NCBI RefSeq assembly: GCF_000633415.1
Contig: NZ_AYMV01000028.1
Span: 89,853 to 153,852 of the forward strand
Direction: 5' to 3'
Source of the DNA: Leucobacter sp. PH1c
GTDB lineage: Bacteria; Actinomycetota; Actinomycetes; Actinomycetales; Microbacteriaceae
DNA: 64,000 nt
Within the stretch, counting starts at the first letter, position 1; each line of letters starts with the position of its first letter. A model generated the notes under the pieces. That model made no database searches and was not told the origin of the DNA. It saw only the letters and a program-made list of their open reading frames with translations. Position numbers and translations under genes: made by a program. Below are positions 15,152-24,180 of this stretch, piece after piece.

Positions 15152-16660
15152 CTACGCCCCGAGGCGGCGGTAGCGGTCGTGGCGGCGCAGCCGGCGGTGC
15201 TCCTCGTTCTGGAGTTGCAGGCCCGCGAGCTCCTGCGCGATCGCGTCGCCCATCCGGCGGCTGAAGGCCTCCGGCTCGTCCGCCGCGTCCGGGTGCTCCG
15301 CGATCACGCGGTCCACGATGCCGTGCGCGACGAGGTTGCCGGTCTCGACGCCCTGCTGCGCCGCGAGCTCTGGCGCGTGCGCCGTGTCCCGGTGCACGAT
15401 GGCCGAGGCCCCCTCGGGCGGGAGCGGCGAGAGCCAGGCGTGCTCCGCCGCGAGCGTGCGGTCCGCGGGGAGCAGCGCAAGCGCGCCGCCGCCCGTGCCC
15501 TCGCCGAGCAGGATCGAGAGCGTGGGCCCGCGGTGCTTCGCGAGGTCCGCGAGGCAGTGCGCGATCTCGGCGGCGAGCCCGCCCTCCTCGGCCGCCTGCG
15601 AGAGCGCGGCGCCGGGCGTGTCGATCACGGTGATGAGCGGCAGCTGGAGCTCGTCGGCGAGGCGCATCGCGCGGCGGGCGGCGCGCAGCGCCCCGGGGCC
15701 GAGCGGGGCGCGCGTGCGCTGGGAGCGCCGGTCCTGGCCCACGACGACGGCGGGAACGCCGCCGAAGCGCGCGAGGCAGAGCGTGAGCCCGGGATCGCGC
15801 TCCCCCTGTCCCGTGCCCGAGAGCGGCACGACATCGGTCGCGGCCGTGCGGAGCAGCTCGCGGAGGCCGGGGCGGCGCGGATCGCGCGTGCGGGTGATCG
15901 AGGCCCAGGCGTCTGCGGACCCCTGCGCAAGCTCGTGCGCGGCGCCCGGCGTCTCCGCGAGCTCGACGAGCTCCTGATGCGTGGGCCGCTCGAGGAGCCG
16001 CAGCGTGCGGCTCACCACGTCGCGGAGCTCCCGCGCGGGGAGCACGCCGTCGATGAGCCCGAGGCGCGCGAGATTCTCCGCGGCCTGCACGCCCGAGGGG
16101 AACGCCTCCCCCGTGAGCGCCTCGTAGACGCGCGGGCCCAGGAAGCCGACGAGCGCCCCGGGCTCCGCGACCGTGACCTGGCCGAGTGAGCCGAAGGAGG
16201 CGAGGGCTCCGCCCGTCGAGGGGTGGCGCAGGTAGACGAGATACGGCAAGCACGCCGCCTTGTGCGCGGCCACCGCGGCGGCGATCTTCACCATCGCGAC
16301 GAAGGCGACCGTGCCCTCCTGCATCCGGGTGCCGCCCGATGCGGGCGAGGCCAGCACGGGAAGCCGCTCGGCCGTCGCCCGCTCCAGGGCGCGCACGAAG
16401 CGCTCGGCGGCCGCGGTGCCCACGGAGCCCGCGAGGAAGCGGAACTCACAGGCGATGAGTGCGACGCGGCGCCCGTCGACGAGCGCCTCGCCCGTGAGGA
16501 TCGACTCGTCGGCCCCGCTCCGCTCCGCGGCGGCCGCGAGCTCGGCGCGGTACGCATCGCCGAGCTCCGGCTGCTCGGGCGGGGTGTCCCAGCTGACGTA
16601 GCTTCCCGGATCCGCGATGAGCTCGATCAGCTCGCGCGCGGAGCGCCGCTCGGCGCTCAC
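15152..16660 (-). CDS. Fused carboxyltransferase (AccD-AccA type)
   Basis: A 502-residue crotonase-fold protein with two carboxyltransferase halves. The beta-like half (about 1-240) contains ASPASGGTRMQEG and HPSTGGALASFGSLG. The alpha-like half (about 260-490) contains VIDTPGAALSQAAEEGGLAAEI and LLGEGTGGGALAL. The Cys4 zinc ribbon of E. coli AccD is absent, as in many actinobacterial fused forms. It could be the carboxyltransferase of an acyl-CoA carboxylase, but no biotin carboxylase or biotin carrier gene is nearby. The start is GTG 16660, overlapping the CoA-transferase stop as GTGA. Pairing with a CoA-transferase allows the alternative of a decarboxylase acting on a malonyl-type thioester. 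Confidence 0.82.
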   Translation of the reverse strand: MSAERRSARELIELIADPGSYVSWDTPPEQPELGDAYRAELAAAAERSGADESILTGEALVDGRRVALIACEFRFLAGSVGTAAAERFVRALERATAERLPVLASPASGGTRMQEGTVAFVAMVKIAAAVAAHKAACLPYLVYLRHPSTGGALASFGSLGQVTVAEPGALVGFLGPRVYEALTGEAFPSGVQAAENLARLGLIDGVLPARELRDVVSRTLRLLERPTHQELVELAETPGAAHELAQGSADAWASITRTRDPRRPGLRELLRTAATDVVPLSGTGQGERDPGLTLCLARFGGVPAVVVGQDRRSQRTRAPLGPGALRAARRAMRLADELQLPLITVIDTPGAALSQAAEEGGLAAEIAHCLADLAKHRGPTLSILLGEGTGGGALALLPADRTLAAEHAWLSPLPPEGASAIVHRDTAHAPELAAQQGVETGNLVAHGIVDRVIAEHPDAADEPEAFSRRMGDAIAQELAGLQLQNEEHRRLRRHDRYRRLGA

Positions 16661-17907
16661 GCGCTCGCCCCCGTCGCTGCGGGCGCCCGGTCGGCGGGGG
16701 CTCGGTCGGCGGGCGCTCGGTCGGCGGTCTCCGCGAGCCAGGCGCGGATCTCATCGCCGTGCTGGTCGAGCGTGGGCGGGGCGGTGTGCGCCGTGCGGGC
16801 GCGCTCCGTCTCGCCGTCGCCGTCGACATCGAAGAAGCGCAGCGCCGGCCCGGGCAGCGAGATCGCGCCGAGCGCGGCGTGGTCCACCTCGACGACGAGC
16901 CCCTGCGAGCGCACCTGATCCCACGCGTACACCTCGGGCAGGCTCCGCACGCGGCCCGCGGGGATCCCCGCGGCCGCGAGCCGGGCGAGGAGCGGCTCCG
17001 TGTCGCTGTCCGCGAAGGCGGCCTCGACGGTGCGGATCGTCTCCGCGCGCGCGGCGACCCGCTCCGCGTTCGAGCCGAAGCCCGGAGCATCGGCGGCGAT
17101 CCCGAACTCGGCGCAGAATGCCTGCCAGAGGCGCTCGCTGCCGACGCTCATCTGCACCGCGCCGTCGCGGCAGTGGAAGAGCCCGTAGGGTGCGATCGAG
17201 GGGTGGTGGTTACCCTGTGCGAGCGGCCGCTCGCCGGCGACCGTCGCGCGCGTGCCCTGGAACGCGTGGACGCCGATCACCGAGGAGAGCAGCGAGGTGC
17301 GCACCACGCGGCCGACGCCCGTGCGGGCCCGCTCGACGAGGGCGGCGAGCACGCCGACGACGCCGTGGATCCCGCCGAGCAGGTCGGCGATCGGCGTGCC
17401 GACCCGCTGCGGGTCGTCGGGGCGGGAGCCCGTGAGCGACATGAGTCCGGCCTCCCCCTGCACGATCTGGTCGTACCCCGCGCGGCCGCCCTCGGGGCCG
17501 TCGTGCCCGAAGCCCGTGATGGAGAGCTGCACGAGGCGCGGGTTGAGCGCTGCAAGGCGGGCGGTGGAGAAGCCGAGGCGGTCCATCACCCCGGTGCGGA
17601 AGTTCTCGATGAGCACGTCGGCGCGGGCGAGGAGCTCGGTGAGCACGGCGCGGCCGTCGTCGCTCTTCAGGTCGAGGGCGATCGATTCCTTGTTGCGGTT
17701 GCAGGAGAGGAAGTAGGTGGAGTAGTCGGCGCCGTCGGCGCCCGTCACGAAGGGCGGCCCCCAGGAGCGCGTATCGTCGCCGCCGGCCGGCGCCTCCACC
17801 TTGATGACCCGTGCGCCGAGGTCCCCCAGCATCTGCCCGGCGTGCGGGCCCGCGAGCGCGCGCGACAGATCCACCACGAGCATCCCATCCAACGATCCCT
17901 GGTTCAT
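16657..17907 (-). CDS. Class III CoA-transferase (CaiB/BaiF family)
   Basis: A 416-residue CoA-transferase that would move CoA between carboxylic acids. The N-terminal VVDLSRALAGPHAGQMLGDLG and VIKVEAP blocks are family hallmarks. They are followed by DLKSDDGRAVLTELLARADVLIENFRTG in two conserved runs. The catalytic Asp is expected in the GYDQIVQGEAGLMSLTG region, near residue 145-165. The extreme C-terminus is a 12-bp repeat product (DRAPADRAPADRAPA) outside the fold. It is second-last in an operon starting with two membrane proteins and an M20 amidohydrolase. An acid released by that hydrolase may be its substrate. Confidence 0.9.
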   Translation of the reverse strand: MNQGSLDGMLVVDLSRALAGPHAGQMLGDLGARVIKVEAPAGGDDTRSWGPPFVTGADGADYSTYFLSCNRNKESIALDLKSDDGRAVLTELLARADVLIENFRTGVMDRLGFSTARLAALNPRLVQLSITGFGHDGPEGGRAGYDQIVQGEAGLMSLTGSRPDDPQRVGTPIADLLGGIHGVVGVLAALVERARTGVGRVVRTSLLSSVIGVHAFQGTRATVAGERPLAQGNHHPSIAPYGLFHCRDGAVQMSVGSERLWQAFCAEFGIAADAPGFGSNAERVAARAETIRTVEAAFADSDTEPLLARLAAAGIPAGRVRSLPEVYAWDQVRSQGLVVEVDHAALGAISLPGPALRFFDVDGDGETERARTAHTAPPTLDQHGDEIRAWLAETADRAPADRAPADRAPAATGASA

Positions 17908-17941
17908 AGCTCCGACCCTTCCTTCCTGCTGACGATGTCGA

Positions 17942-19156
17942 TCACGCGCGGGGCGCGAGGTAGTGCCCGATGGCGGCGACGGCCGCGCTCACTCCCGTGC
18001 TGAGCGTCGGCTCGAGGTCGGGGAGGAAGTGGGGCGAGTGATTCACCGGCGGATCGACCGTGCCCTCGGCGAAGCCGCCGAAGAACCAGTAGACGCCGGG
18101 CACCCCGATGCTGTCGGGCAGGGTGCCGAAGTCCTCGGACCCCATGGCGGGCGGGATCCGCAGCACGTTCCCCGCGCCGAGCTCGCGTTCGAGCACGGCG
18201 CGCACGGCCTCCGACTCCCGCTCGTCGTTCGTGAGCTGCGGGAAGCGGTAGATCTCCTCGATCGTGGGCCGCGGGGCACCCGAGGCCTCGGCCTCGGCGT
18301 TGACGATCCGCGTGATCGCGCCGAGCACGTGCGCGCGGATGTCCGTGCCGAGGGTGCGGATGTTCAGGGTGAACTCGGCCGCCGCGGGGATGATGTTCTC
18401 CTTCAGCCCAGCGTGGAAGGTGCCGCAGGTGACCACGGCGGGCGACTGCGGCGGCAGCTCGCGCGAGACGATCGTCTGCAGCCGGGTGACCATGTGGGCG
18501 CCGAGCACGATGGGATCGATCGAGTCCTGCGGCTGCGAGCCGTGCGACTGCTTGCCGTGCACGGTGATGCGCAGTGCGTCGGCCATCGCCATCGCGGGGC
18601 CCGTCGCGAGGGCGACGCTGCCCGCGGGGGCCGCGGGGAAGACGTGCTGCCCGAGCACGACGGTGGGGCGGGGCGCGCGCTCCCAGATCCCGTCGGCGAC
18701 CATCGCGGCGGCCCCCGCGGCGGTCTCCTCCCCCGGCTGGAACACCCAGACGACGGTGCCGCTCCACTCCCCCGGCTGGCGGGCGAGGAGCGCGGCTGCG
18801 GCGAGCGCCGCGGCGACGTGCGTGTCGTGCCCGCAGCCGTGCATCACGGGCACGACGGTGCCGTCGTCGAGGGTGCCCGTCGCGGTCGAGCCGTAGTCGG
18901 CGCCCGTGTCCTCCTGGATGGGCAGGCCGTCGGTGTCGGCACGGAAGCCGACGACGGGCCCGTCGCCGTTGCGGAGGATCCCGACGACGCCCGTGCCGCC
19001 GCAGCGGAAGTGCTCGATGCCGAGCTCGGCGAGGCGGGCCTCGATGAACTCCGCCGTGCGGTGCTCCTGCATCGACAGTTCGGGGGTGCGGTGCAGGTGG
19101 CGGTAGCTCTCGTGGAGGTGCTCGCGCTCTGCGGCGGTGAGGTGGGTGGTCAGCAT
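17942..19156 (-). CDS. M20D family amidohydrolase
   Basis: A 404-residue zinc amidohydrolase of the M20D group (aminoacylase, hippurate and indole-acetyl-amino-acid hydrolases), which cleaves N-acyl amino acids or similar amides in the cytosol. Metal and catalytic elements are visible: FRADTDGLPIQE near 70-81, MHGCGHDTHVAA near 105-116, the Glu-Glu of FQPGEETAAGA near 142, and the C-terminal MGSEDFGTLP near 360. The ATG at 19156 has GAAAGGA upstream. It follows the two membrane proteins by 31 nt, so it probably hydrolyses what they transport. Confidence 0.92.
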   Translation of the reverse strand: MLTTHLTAAEREHLHESYRHLHRTPELSMQEHRTAEFIEARLAELGIEHFRCGGTGVVGILRNGDGPVVGFRADTDGLPIQEDTGADYGSTATGTLDDGTVVPVMHGCGHDTHVAAALAAAALLARQPGEWSGTVVWVFQPGEETAAGAAAMVADGIWERAPRPTVVLGQHVFPAAPAGSVALATGPAMAMADALRITVHGKQSHGSQPQDSIDPIVLGAHMVTRLQTIVSRELPPQSPAVVTCGTFHAGLKENIIPAAAEFTLNIRTLGTDIRAHVLGAITRIVNAEAEASGAPRPTIEEIYRFPQLTNDERESEAVRAVLERELGAGNVLRIPPAMGSEDFGTLPDSIGVPGVYWFFGGFAEGTVDPPVNHSPHFLPDLEPTLSTGVSAAVAAIGHYLAPRA

Positions 19157-19187
19157 GGTGCGGTCCTTTCGATGGCGCGACGCCGCG

Positions 19188-19910
19188 CTAGTTGACGAGG
19201 GCCTCGTCCTCGGCCGGCGGGGTGCTCGCGCGGTCCCGGATTACGAGCGAGAGGACGATGGAGAGCAGCACGACGATCGCGGTCGCGAACATGCCGAGCG
19301 CGGGGGCGACGGGGACCACGACGAACTGCATGAGGAGCGCCAGGGCGATCGCGATGATCGTGGGGCGCAGCTGCTTCATCGAGACGATGGCCTGCACGAG
19401 CACGGCGCCCATGAGCGAGGGGAGGATGTAGAGTCGCGCCACCTCGATGAGCTCCGCGGGGATCACGGAGACGAGCCAGCTGCCGAGCACGCCGACGAAG
19501 AGGAGCAGGCTGACGAGGTGCACCGTCGCCGCGCCGCAGATCGCCATGACCGAGGCGAGGTCGCCGCGGCGGGATCCGGGCTTCGCGCCGATGCTCGACT
19601 GCGCGACGATCGCTGCGGGCAGCAGCTTGTTCGAGATGTTGCCGATCATGAAGGCCTGGTACATCGCGGCCGAGCCGAGGATCGGGTAGTAGGTGACGGG
19701 CTCGACGATCCAGAACACGCCGAAAGTCGCGGCCACCGCGACGAACGCGGTGAGCACCATGGGCCAGCTGAGCTCGAGGTCGGTGAAGAAGAACAGGTAG
19801 AAGGGGCCGGCGAGCGAGAGCAGCAGGCCGAGGACCATCGTCGCCGAGCCGTAACGGCTCGTCTGGCGATCGAATCGGTCCATCGCGGCGTCGGCGGTGG
19901 TGAGTTCCAT
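19188..19910 (-). CDS. Six- to seven-helix membrane protein, partner of the DUF5058-like protein
   Basis: A 240-residue hydrophobic protein with about six transmembrane helices. The N-terminus is short and polar, then hydrophobic runs begin at VLGLLLSLAGPFYLFFF and VLTAFVAVAATFGVFWIV. A conserved-looking polar stretch, NISNKLLPAAIVAQSSIGAKPGSRRGD, interrupts the helices near the middle. I do not recognise the family. It follows the DUF5058-like gene by 18 nt and precedes the M20 hydrolase by 31 nt. A two-subunit transporter is the likeliest reading. Confidence 0.7.
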   Translation of the reverse strand: MELTTADAAMDRFDRQTSRYGSATMVLGLLLSLAGPFYLFFFTDLELSWPMVLTAFVAVAATFGVFWIVEPVTYYPILGSAAMYQAFMIGNISNKLLPAAIVAQSSIGAKPGSRRGDLASVMAICGAATVHLVSLLLFVGVLGSWLVSVIPAELIEVARLYILPSLMGAVLVQAIVSMKQLRPTIIAIALALLMQFVVVPVAPALGMFATAIVVLLSIVLSLVIRDRASTPPAEDEALVN

Positions 19911-19928
19911 GGCGATGCTCCTGAGTGC

Positions 19929-20684
19929 TTAGGCGGCGACGGGGGTGTGGAGGAGGAAGGCGACGAAGAGGGCGACGAGGATCGAGAAGCCGAGCGCCCA
20001 CTCCTTCAGCCACTTGAGCTGCAGCAGCTTCGCGATGAGCAGGCAGAGCGCCATCACCCCGGCCGAGATGAGCACAAGGAGCAGGTGCAGGGACGACTTG
20101 CCCGTCTCCGCGACGGCGAGCATCGAGAAGGCGCCGAGCAGCGCGGCGGCGGGGATGAGCGCCATGACGGCGGGGTTGCGCTTGCCGAGGGTCTGCGAGC
20201 CGCGCTTCAGGATCGGGGTGAGGAGCAGCGTGCAGAGCATCCACATGCCGCCCGAGAGGCTCATCGCCATGAAGGCGACGGCGAACACCTGCTGGGTGTA
20301 GCTGTCCGCGCCGAGCTCGGCGCCCATGCTCGTCGCGGCGATCCCGGCGGAGGCCGTCTCGGTCGCGGCCGAGCCGATGAGCCCGATCCGCACGAGCACG
20401 GCGGGGGTGCCGAAGAGCGCGAGCAGCGCGATCGCGACGAGCACGACGGCGAGCGAGGGCCCGATCGACGCGACCGCGCCGGCCCGGTACGACTCGCGGA
20501 TCTCCTTGAGCGGCATGTCAATCCCCGCGGCCGCCGTGCGGGCGGCGCGGATGTAAAGGAAGGTCTGGACGAAGATCACCCCGAAGACCCCGAGGGCGAA
20601 CACCCAGAGGATCGGCGAGTTCGCGATCGCCCAGATGTCGGTGGATCCGGGGTCCGCAAATCGGTACGGCGCAGCTGTCGGCAT
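19929..20684 (-). CDS. DUF5058-like membrane protein
   Basis: A 251-residue multispan protein with about seven hydrophobic segments. The N-terminus DIWAIANSPILWVFALGV and the cytosolic-looking GIDMPLKEIRESYRAGAVASIGPS segment resemble the DUF5058 family as I remember it; this needs a profile search. It is first in the operon, with AAAGGAG before ATG 20684. A small membrane protein and an M20 amidohydrolase follow directly. It is divergent from the amidase gene. No ATPase or binding protein is nearby, so if it is a transporter it is a secondary one. Confidence 0.7.
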   Translation of the reverse strand: MPTAAPYRFADPGSTDIWAIANSPILWVFALGVFGVIFVQTFLYIRAARTAAAGIDMPLKEIRESYRAGAVASIGPSLAVVLVAIALLALFGTPAVLVRIGLIGSAATETASAGIAATSMGAELGADSYTQQVFAVAFMAMSLSGGMWMLCTLLLTPILKRGSQTLGKRNPAVMALIPAAALLGAFSMLAVAETGKSSLHLLLVLISAGVMALCLLIAKLLQLKWLKEWALGFSILVALFVAFLLHTPVAA

Positions 20685-20899
20685 GTTGTGCTCCTTTGCA
20701 TCTCATGCGATCAAGACGAGAAATCTTCCGATCACCCTGCGGGAGAAGCCTGCCCGCCGACAAGAGCCTGGGCGAATCGGCCACGGATGTGGCGAGTCCC
20801 CCCGTTCCGGCGGTTTCCCGGCTTTCCGCTTCGTGGGCGGTGCGAGTTCCGGCAGGGTGGGGGCATCCGCATTTCAACGGCGAAAGGCACCCGATACCG

Positions 20900-22315
20900 A
20901 TGGACATCCAGAACCTGAGCGCGGTCGAGGTCACCCACCTCATCCGCCGCCGCGATCTCTCCGCCCGGGAGGCGCTTGCGAGCCACATCACCGCGATCGA
21001 GCAGCGCAACGCGCCCGTGAACGCCGTGATCACGACCGATTTCGAGCGGGCTACCGAGCTCGCGGCCGCGGCCGACGAGCGCACCGCGCGCGGGGAGCCG
21101 ACGGGGATCCTGCACGGCCTCCCGATGACACACAAGGACACCTTCAACACGGCCGGCCTGCGCTCCACGCAGGGCTCCCTCGCGCTCGAGCACCACACCC
21201 CCGAGCGCGACGATCTGCAGATCGCGCGGCTCTCGGCAGCGGGGGCGATCCGCACGGGGAAGACGAACGTGCCCGAGTTCGGCGCGGGATCGCACACCTT
21301 CAACGATCTGTTCGGCACGACCACGAACCCCTACGCGCCGGATCGCTCGGCGGGCGGTTCCTCGGGCGGCGTCGCCGCGGTCGTGGCGTCGCGCATCCAG
21401 GCGTTCGGCGACGGCTCGGACATGGGCGGTTCCCTCCGCATCCCGGCGTCGTTCTGCAACGTCTACGGGCTGCGCCCCTCCTACGGGGTGATCCCGATGG
21501 AGGGCGCGACGAACGCCTACACCTGGCTCGCGCGCTCCGGCCCGATGGCGCGCAGCGTGGAGGACCTGGCGCTCTTCATGCGCGCGAGCACGGGGCCGAC
21601 GGCGCTGCCGAACCCGAGCCCACTTACGCCGTCAGACTTCGGCACGCCGCTCCCCGATCTGCGCGGGGTGCGCATCGGCTACAGCTTCGACTTCGGGATC
21701 GGCATGCCCGTCGAGCCCGAGATCGTCGACGTGCTGCGCGGACAGCTGCGCGTGTTCGAGGAGGCCGGCGCGATCCTCGAGGAGGCGAGCATCGACTTCT
21801 CAGACGCCGACGAGGTCTTCCAGGTGACCCGCGCCTACGATTTCGCGACCGGGATCGGGCCGCTCCTCGCCGAGCACCGCGACGTGATCAAGCCCGAGGT
21901 GATCTGGAACGTGGAGACCGGGCAGCGGCTGAGCGCCGCCGAGCTCATCTCGGCGCAGGCCGCCCGGACCCGGCTGGAGGCCGCCGTGCAGGCGTTCTTC
22001 TCGCGCTTCGACGCCTTCCTCAGCCCCGCGGCGCAGGTGCTCCCGTTCGATGCGAGCTGGCGCTGGCCCGAGACGATCGCGGGCGTCGCGGCCGAGACCT
22101 ACCTCGACTGGATGCGCTCCGCGTGCGTGCTGTCGGCGACGAGCCTGCCCGTGCTCGCGATGCCCGGCGGCTTCACCTCCGCGGGCCTTCCCGTCGGGTG
22201 GCAGCTCGCCGCGAATCACTACCGCGACCCGCAGCTGCTGCAGTGGGCGGCCGCGTACGAGCAGGCCACGGGCTTCGCGAAGCTCCGCCCCGAGGACGTC
22301 GCGCAGCGTCGCTAG
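20900..22315 (+). CDS. Amidase signature family hydrolase
   Basis: A 471-residue amidase with the Ser-cisSer-Lys triad: Lys79 in GLPMTHKDTF, the cis-Ser in GGSSGG (154-155) and the nucleophile Ser178 in GSDMGGSLRIPASF. These enzymes hydrolyse carboxamides, ureido acids or amide-linked acids in the cytosol. I chose ATG 20900 with GAAAGG about 10 nt upstream. Open frame continues upstream but lacks a ribosome binding site and crosses the regulatory region. It is followed by a two-HTH Lrp-type regulator and is divergent from the DUF5058/M20 operon, so the two hydrolases probably act in one pathway. Confidence 0.93.
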   Translation: MDIQNLSAVEVTHLIRRRDLSAREALASHITAIEQRNAPVNAVITTDFERATELAAAADERTARGEPTGILHGLPMTHKDTFNTAGLRSTQGSLALEHHTPERDDLQIARLSAAGAIRTGKTNVPEFGAGSHTFNDLFGTTTNPYAPDRSAGGSSGGVAAVVASRIQAFGDGSDMGGSLRIPASFCNVYGLRPSYGVIPMEGATNAYTWLARSGPMARSVEDLALFMRASTGPTALPNPSPLTPSDFGTPLPDLRGVRIGYSFDFGIGMPVEPEIVDVLRGQLRVFEEAGAILEEASIDFSDADEVFQVTRAYDFATGIGPLLAEHRDVIKPEVIWNVETGQRLSAAELISAQAARTRLEAAVQAFFSRFDAFLSPAAQVLPFDASWRWPETIAGVAAETYLDWMRSACVLSATSLPVLAMPGGFTSAGLPVGWQLAANHYRDPQLLQWAAAYEQATGFAKLRPEDVAQRR

Positions 22316-22363
22316 ACTACTGCTGCTCGGATCCGAGCACGACCGGTCGAGGAGGACTGCGAG

Positions 22364-23320
22364 ATGGCCACACCCGGGCTCAATCCGCTGCAGCAGCGCA
22401 TCGTGGCCGCGCTCCAGGTGGACGGCCGGGCCTCCTGGCGGAAGATCGCTGAGGCGCTCGGCGAGCCCGAGCGCACGGTGGCGCGGCACGGCTCGGATCT
22501 CCTGGAGAGCGGCCGTGTCGTCGTCGCCGCCGTGACGCACTACGAGCACCAGATGATCCTCGCGTGCGAGAGCACCGCGGGCACCGCGCTCCTCAGCAGC
22601 GAGGCGCTCGCGCAGCGACACGACGTAACGTTCTGCTACCTCACGACGGGACGGGCGGAGGTCGTTGCCGAGATCGGCTACCACGACAACCTCCGGGAGC
22701 TCCTCACGCTCCAGCTCCCCGCGACGGCCGGGCTGCGGAGCTTCGCGGCGTTCCCCGTGCTGAAGTACTTCAAGACGATCCGCGGCTGGCGCAGCGGCGC
22801 GCTCACACCAGCCGAGGAGCAGACGCTCCTCGCGCGCACGGGACACGACCGCACGGAGTGGACCCTCCCCGAGAGCCGCGGGCCGAAGGACGACGAGATC
22901 CTGCGCGCGCTGCGGGAGGACGGCCGCGTGAGCCTCGAGGCGCTCGCCCGCCGCACGAAGATGAGCGAGACCTCGGTGGCCCGCCGGCTCGAGTGGCTGC
23001 TCGGATCGGGCCAGTGCTCGATCCGAGCGCTCGTCGAGCCCTCGCTCGTCGGCTACCCCGTCGAGTCGATGCTCTGGGTGCAGGTGCCCCCGCACCGCGT
23101 GGAGGCGCTCGGGCAGCAGCTCAGTGCGTGGCCCGAGGTGCGCTACGCCGCCGCGATCACGGGCGACTACCAGCTCGTGCTGAACCTCACGGCGGCCACG
23201 CACGCCGAGCTCTACGCCCTCCTCGCGCACCCCGTGTGGTCGAGCGACGTCACGCATCTGCGCACCGACCTCATCGTCGAGGCGCGCAAGCGCGGCGGCC
23301 GGCTCCTCAGCCGGGGCTGA
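22364..23320 (+). CDS. Lrp/AsnC-type regulator with two HTH domains
   Basis: A 318-residue regulator with two Lrp-like modules. The first HTH (LQQRIVAALQVDGRASWRKIAEAL, in the first ~35 residues) is followed by an effector-like segment. A second HTH follows near residue 180-215 (ILRALREDGRVSLEALARRT), then an AsnC-type ligand domain (VQVPPHRVEALGQQLSAWPEVRYAAAITGDYQL in two runs). Single-module Lrp proteins are about 150 residues, so this is a tandem form, common in actinobacteria. It lies 48 nt after the amidase gene and probably controls that gene and the divergent operon in response to an amino-acid-like ligand. Confidence 0.88.
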   Translation: MATPGLNPLQQRIVAALQVDGRASWRKIAEALGEPERTVARHGSDLLESGRVVVAAVTHYEHQMILACESTAGTALLSSEALAQRHDVTFCYLTTGRAEVVAEIGYHDNLRELLTLQLPATAGLRSFAAFPVLKYFKTIRGWRSGALTPAEEQTLLARTGHDRTEWTLPESRGPKDDEILRALREDGRVSLEALARRTKMSETSVARRLEWLLGSGQCSIRALVEPSLVGYPVESMLWVQVPPHRVEALGQQLSAWPEVRYAAAITGDYQLVLNLTAATHAELYALLAHPVWSSDVTHLRTDLIVEARKRGGRLLSRG

Positions 23321-23341
23321 GCGCCCCGGCCCCGCGACCGG

Positions 23342-24112
23342 TTACTTCTTGATCGTCTTCCAGAGCATCTGCCCGAGCACGAAGGCAAGGAGCAGCGAGA
23401 ACGCGACGTTCGACCAGAACGGCGGGATGTGCGTCGCGATCACGGAGCCGAGCGGCGAGAGCACGCTCGCCGCGATGCCGAGGATGGCGGCGGCCCGGAG
23501 GTCGACGTTGCGGCGGCGCGCGTTGCCGATCGTGCCCGAGATCGAGCCGGGGATGAGCATGATGAGCGAGGTGCCCTTCGCGATGAGGTCGCTCGCCCCG
23601 AAGAAGAACATGAGCACCGGGACGACCACCACGCCGCCGCCGACGCCGAGCAGCCCGGAGAGCACGCCCGTGACGAGGCCCGTGACGACGAGCAGCACGA
23701 TGATGAGCGTGCTCTTCTCGATCTCGGCATCGCGCTGCGGCACGACGAACCACAGGCTCACGACGACCGCGGCGAGGAAGCCCATGAAGAGCCAGCGCAG
23801 GAAGCCAGTGGGCACCCGCGAGAGCAGGTAGCTGCCGATCTGCGCGCCCACGATCACCCCGGCCGCGAGCGCGATCGCGGTGATCCAGTCGACGTTCCCC
23901 TGCACCGCGTAGCCGATTCCGCCCACGACCGCGGCCGGCAGGATCGCGGCGACCGAGGTGCCGGCCGCGAGGCGCTGCTGGAAGCCGAGGAACATCACGA
24001 GCATCGGGACGAGCACCACGCCGCCGCCGATCCCGAAGACGCCGGAGAGGAGTCCGGTGAGGGCGCCGAGCAGGGCGAGGACGATGAAGCTGGAGCGGGG
24101 AGTCTGAGTCAT
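23342..24112 (-). CDS. TSUP family permease (TauE/SafE type)
   Basis: A 256-residue permease with about eight helices arranged as two similar halves. Each half carries the family glycine motif: GLLSGVFGIGGGVVLVPML near residue 20 and GVLSGLLGVGGGVVVVPVL near 160. Members export or import sulfite, sulfonates or other organic anions. ATG 24112 starts the protein (MTQTPRSSF). The longer open frame upstream has no TSUP similarity. It lies 68 nt downstream of the gamma-glutamyltransferase gene on the same strand and may be the last gene of that operon or independent. Confidence 0.88.
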   Translation of the reverse strand: MTQTPRSSFIVLALLGALTGLLSGVFGIGGGVVLVPMLVMFLGFQQRLAAGTSVAAILPAAVVGGIGYAVQGNVDWITAIALAAGVIVGAQIGSYLLSRVPTGFLRWLFMGFLAAVVVSLWFVVPQRDAEIEKSTLIIVLLVVTGLVTGVLSGLLGVGGGVVVVPVLMFFFGASDLIAKGTSLIMLIPGSISGTIGNARRRNVDLRAAAILGIAASVLSPLGSVIATHIPPFWSNVAFSLLLAFVLGQMLWKTIKK

Positions 24113-24180
24113 GGAGCGTCGATTCTGGGAGAGCGTGTGCGGGGTGCGGTGGGGTGCTGCAGGCCGGACGGCCTGCTCGC

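Noticed and set aside
20713..20727. AAGA-N7-TCTT dyad as an Lrp-type operator between the DUF5058-like and amidase genes
   Set aside because: Only four bases per arm and no repeated spacing; too weak to call, though the position is right.
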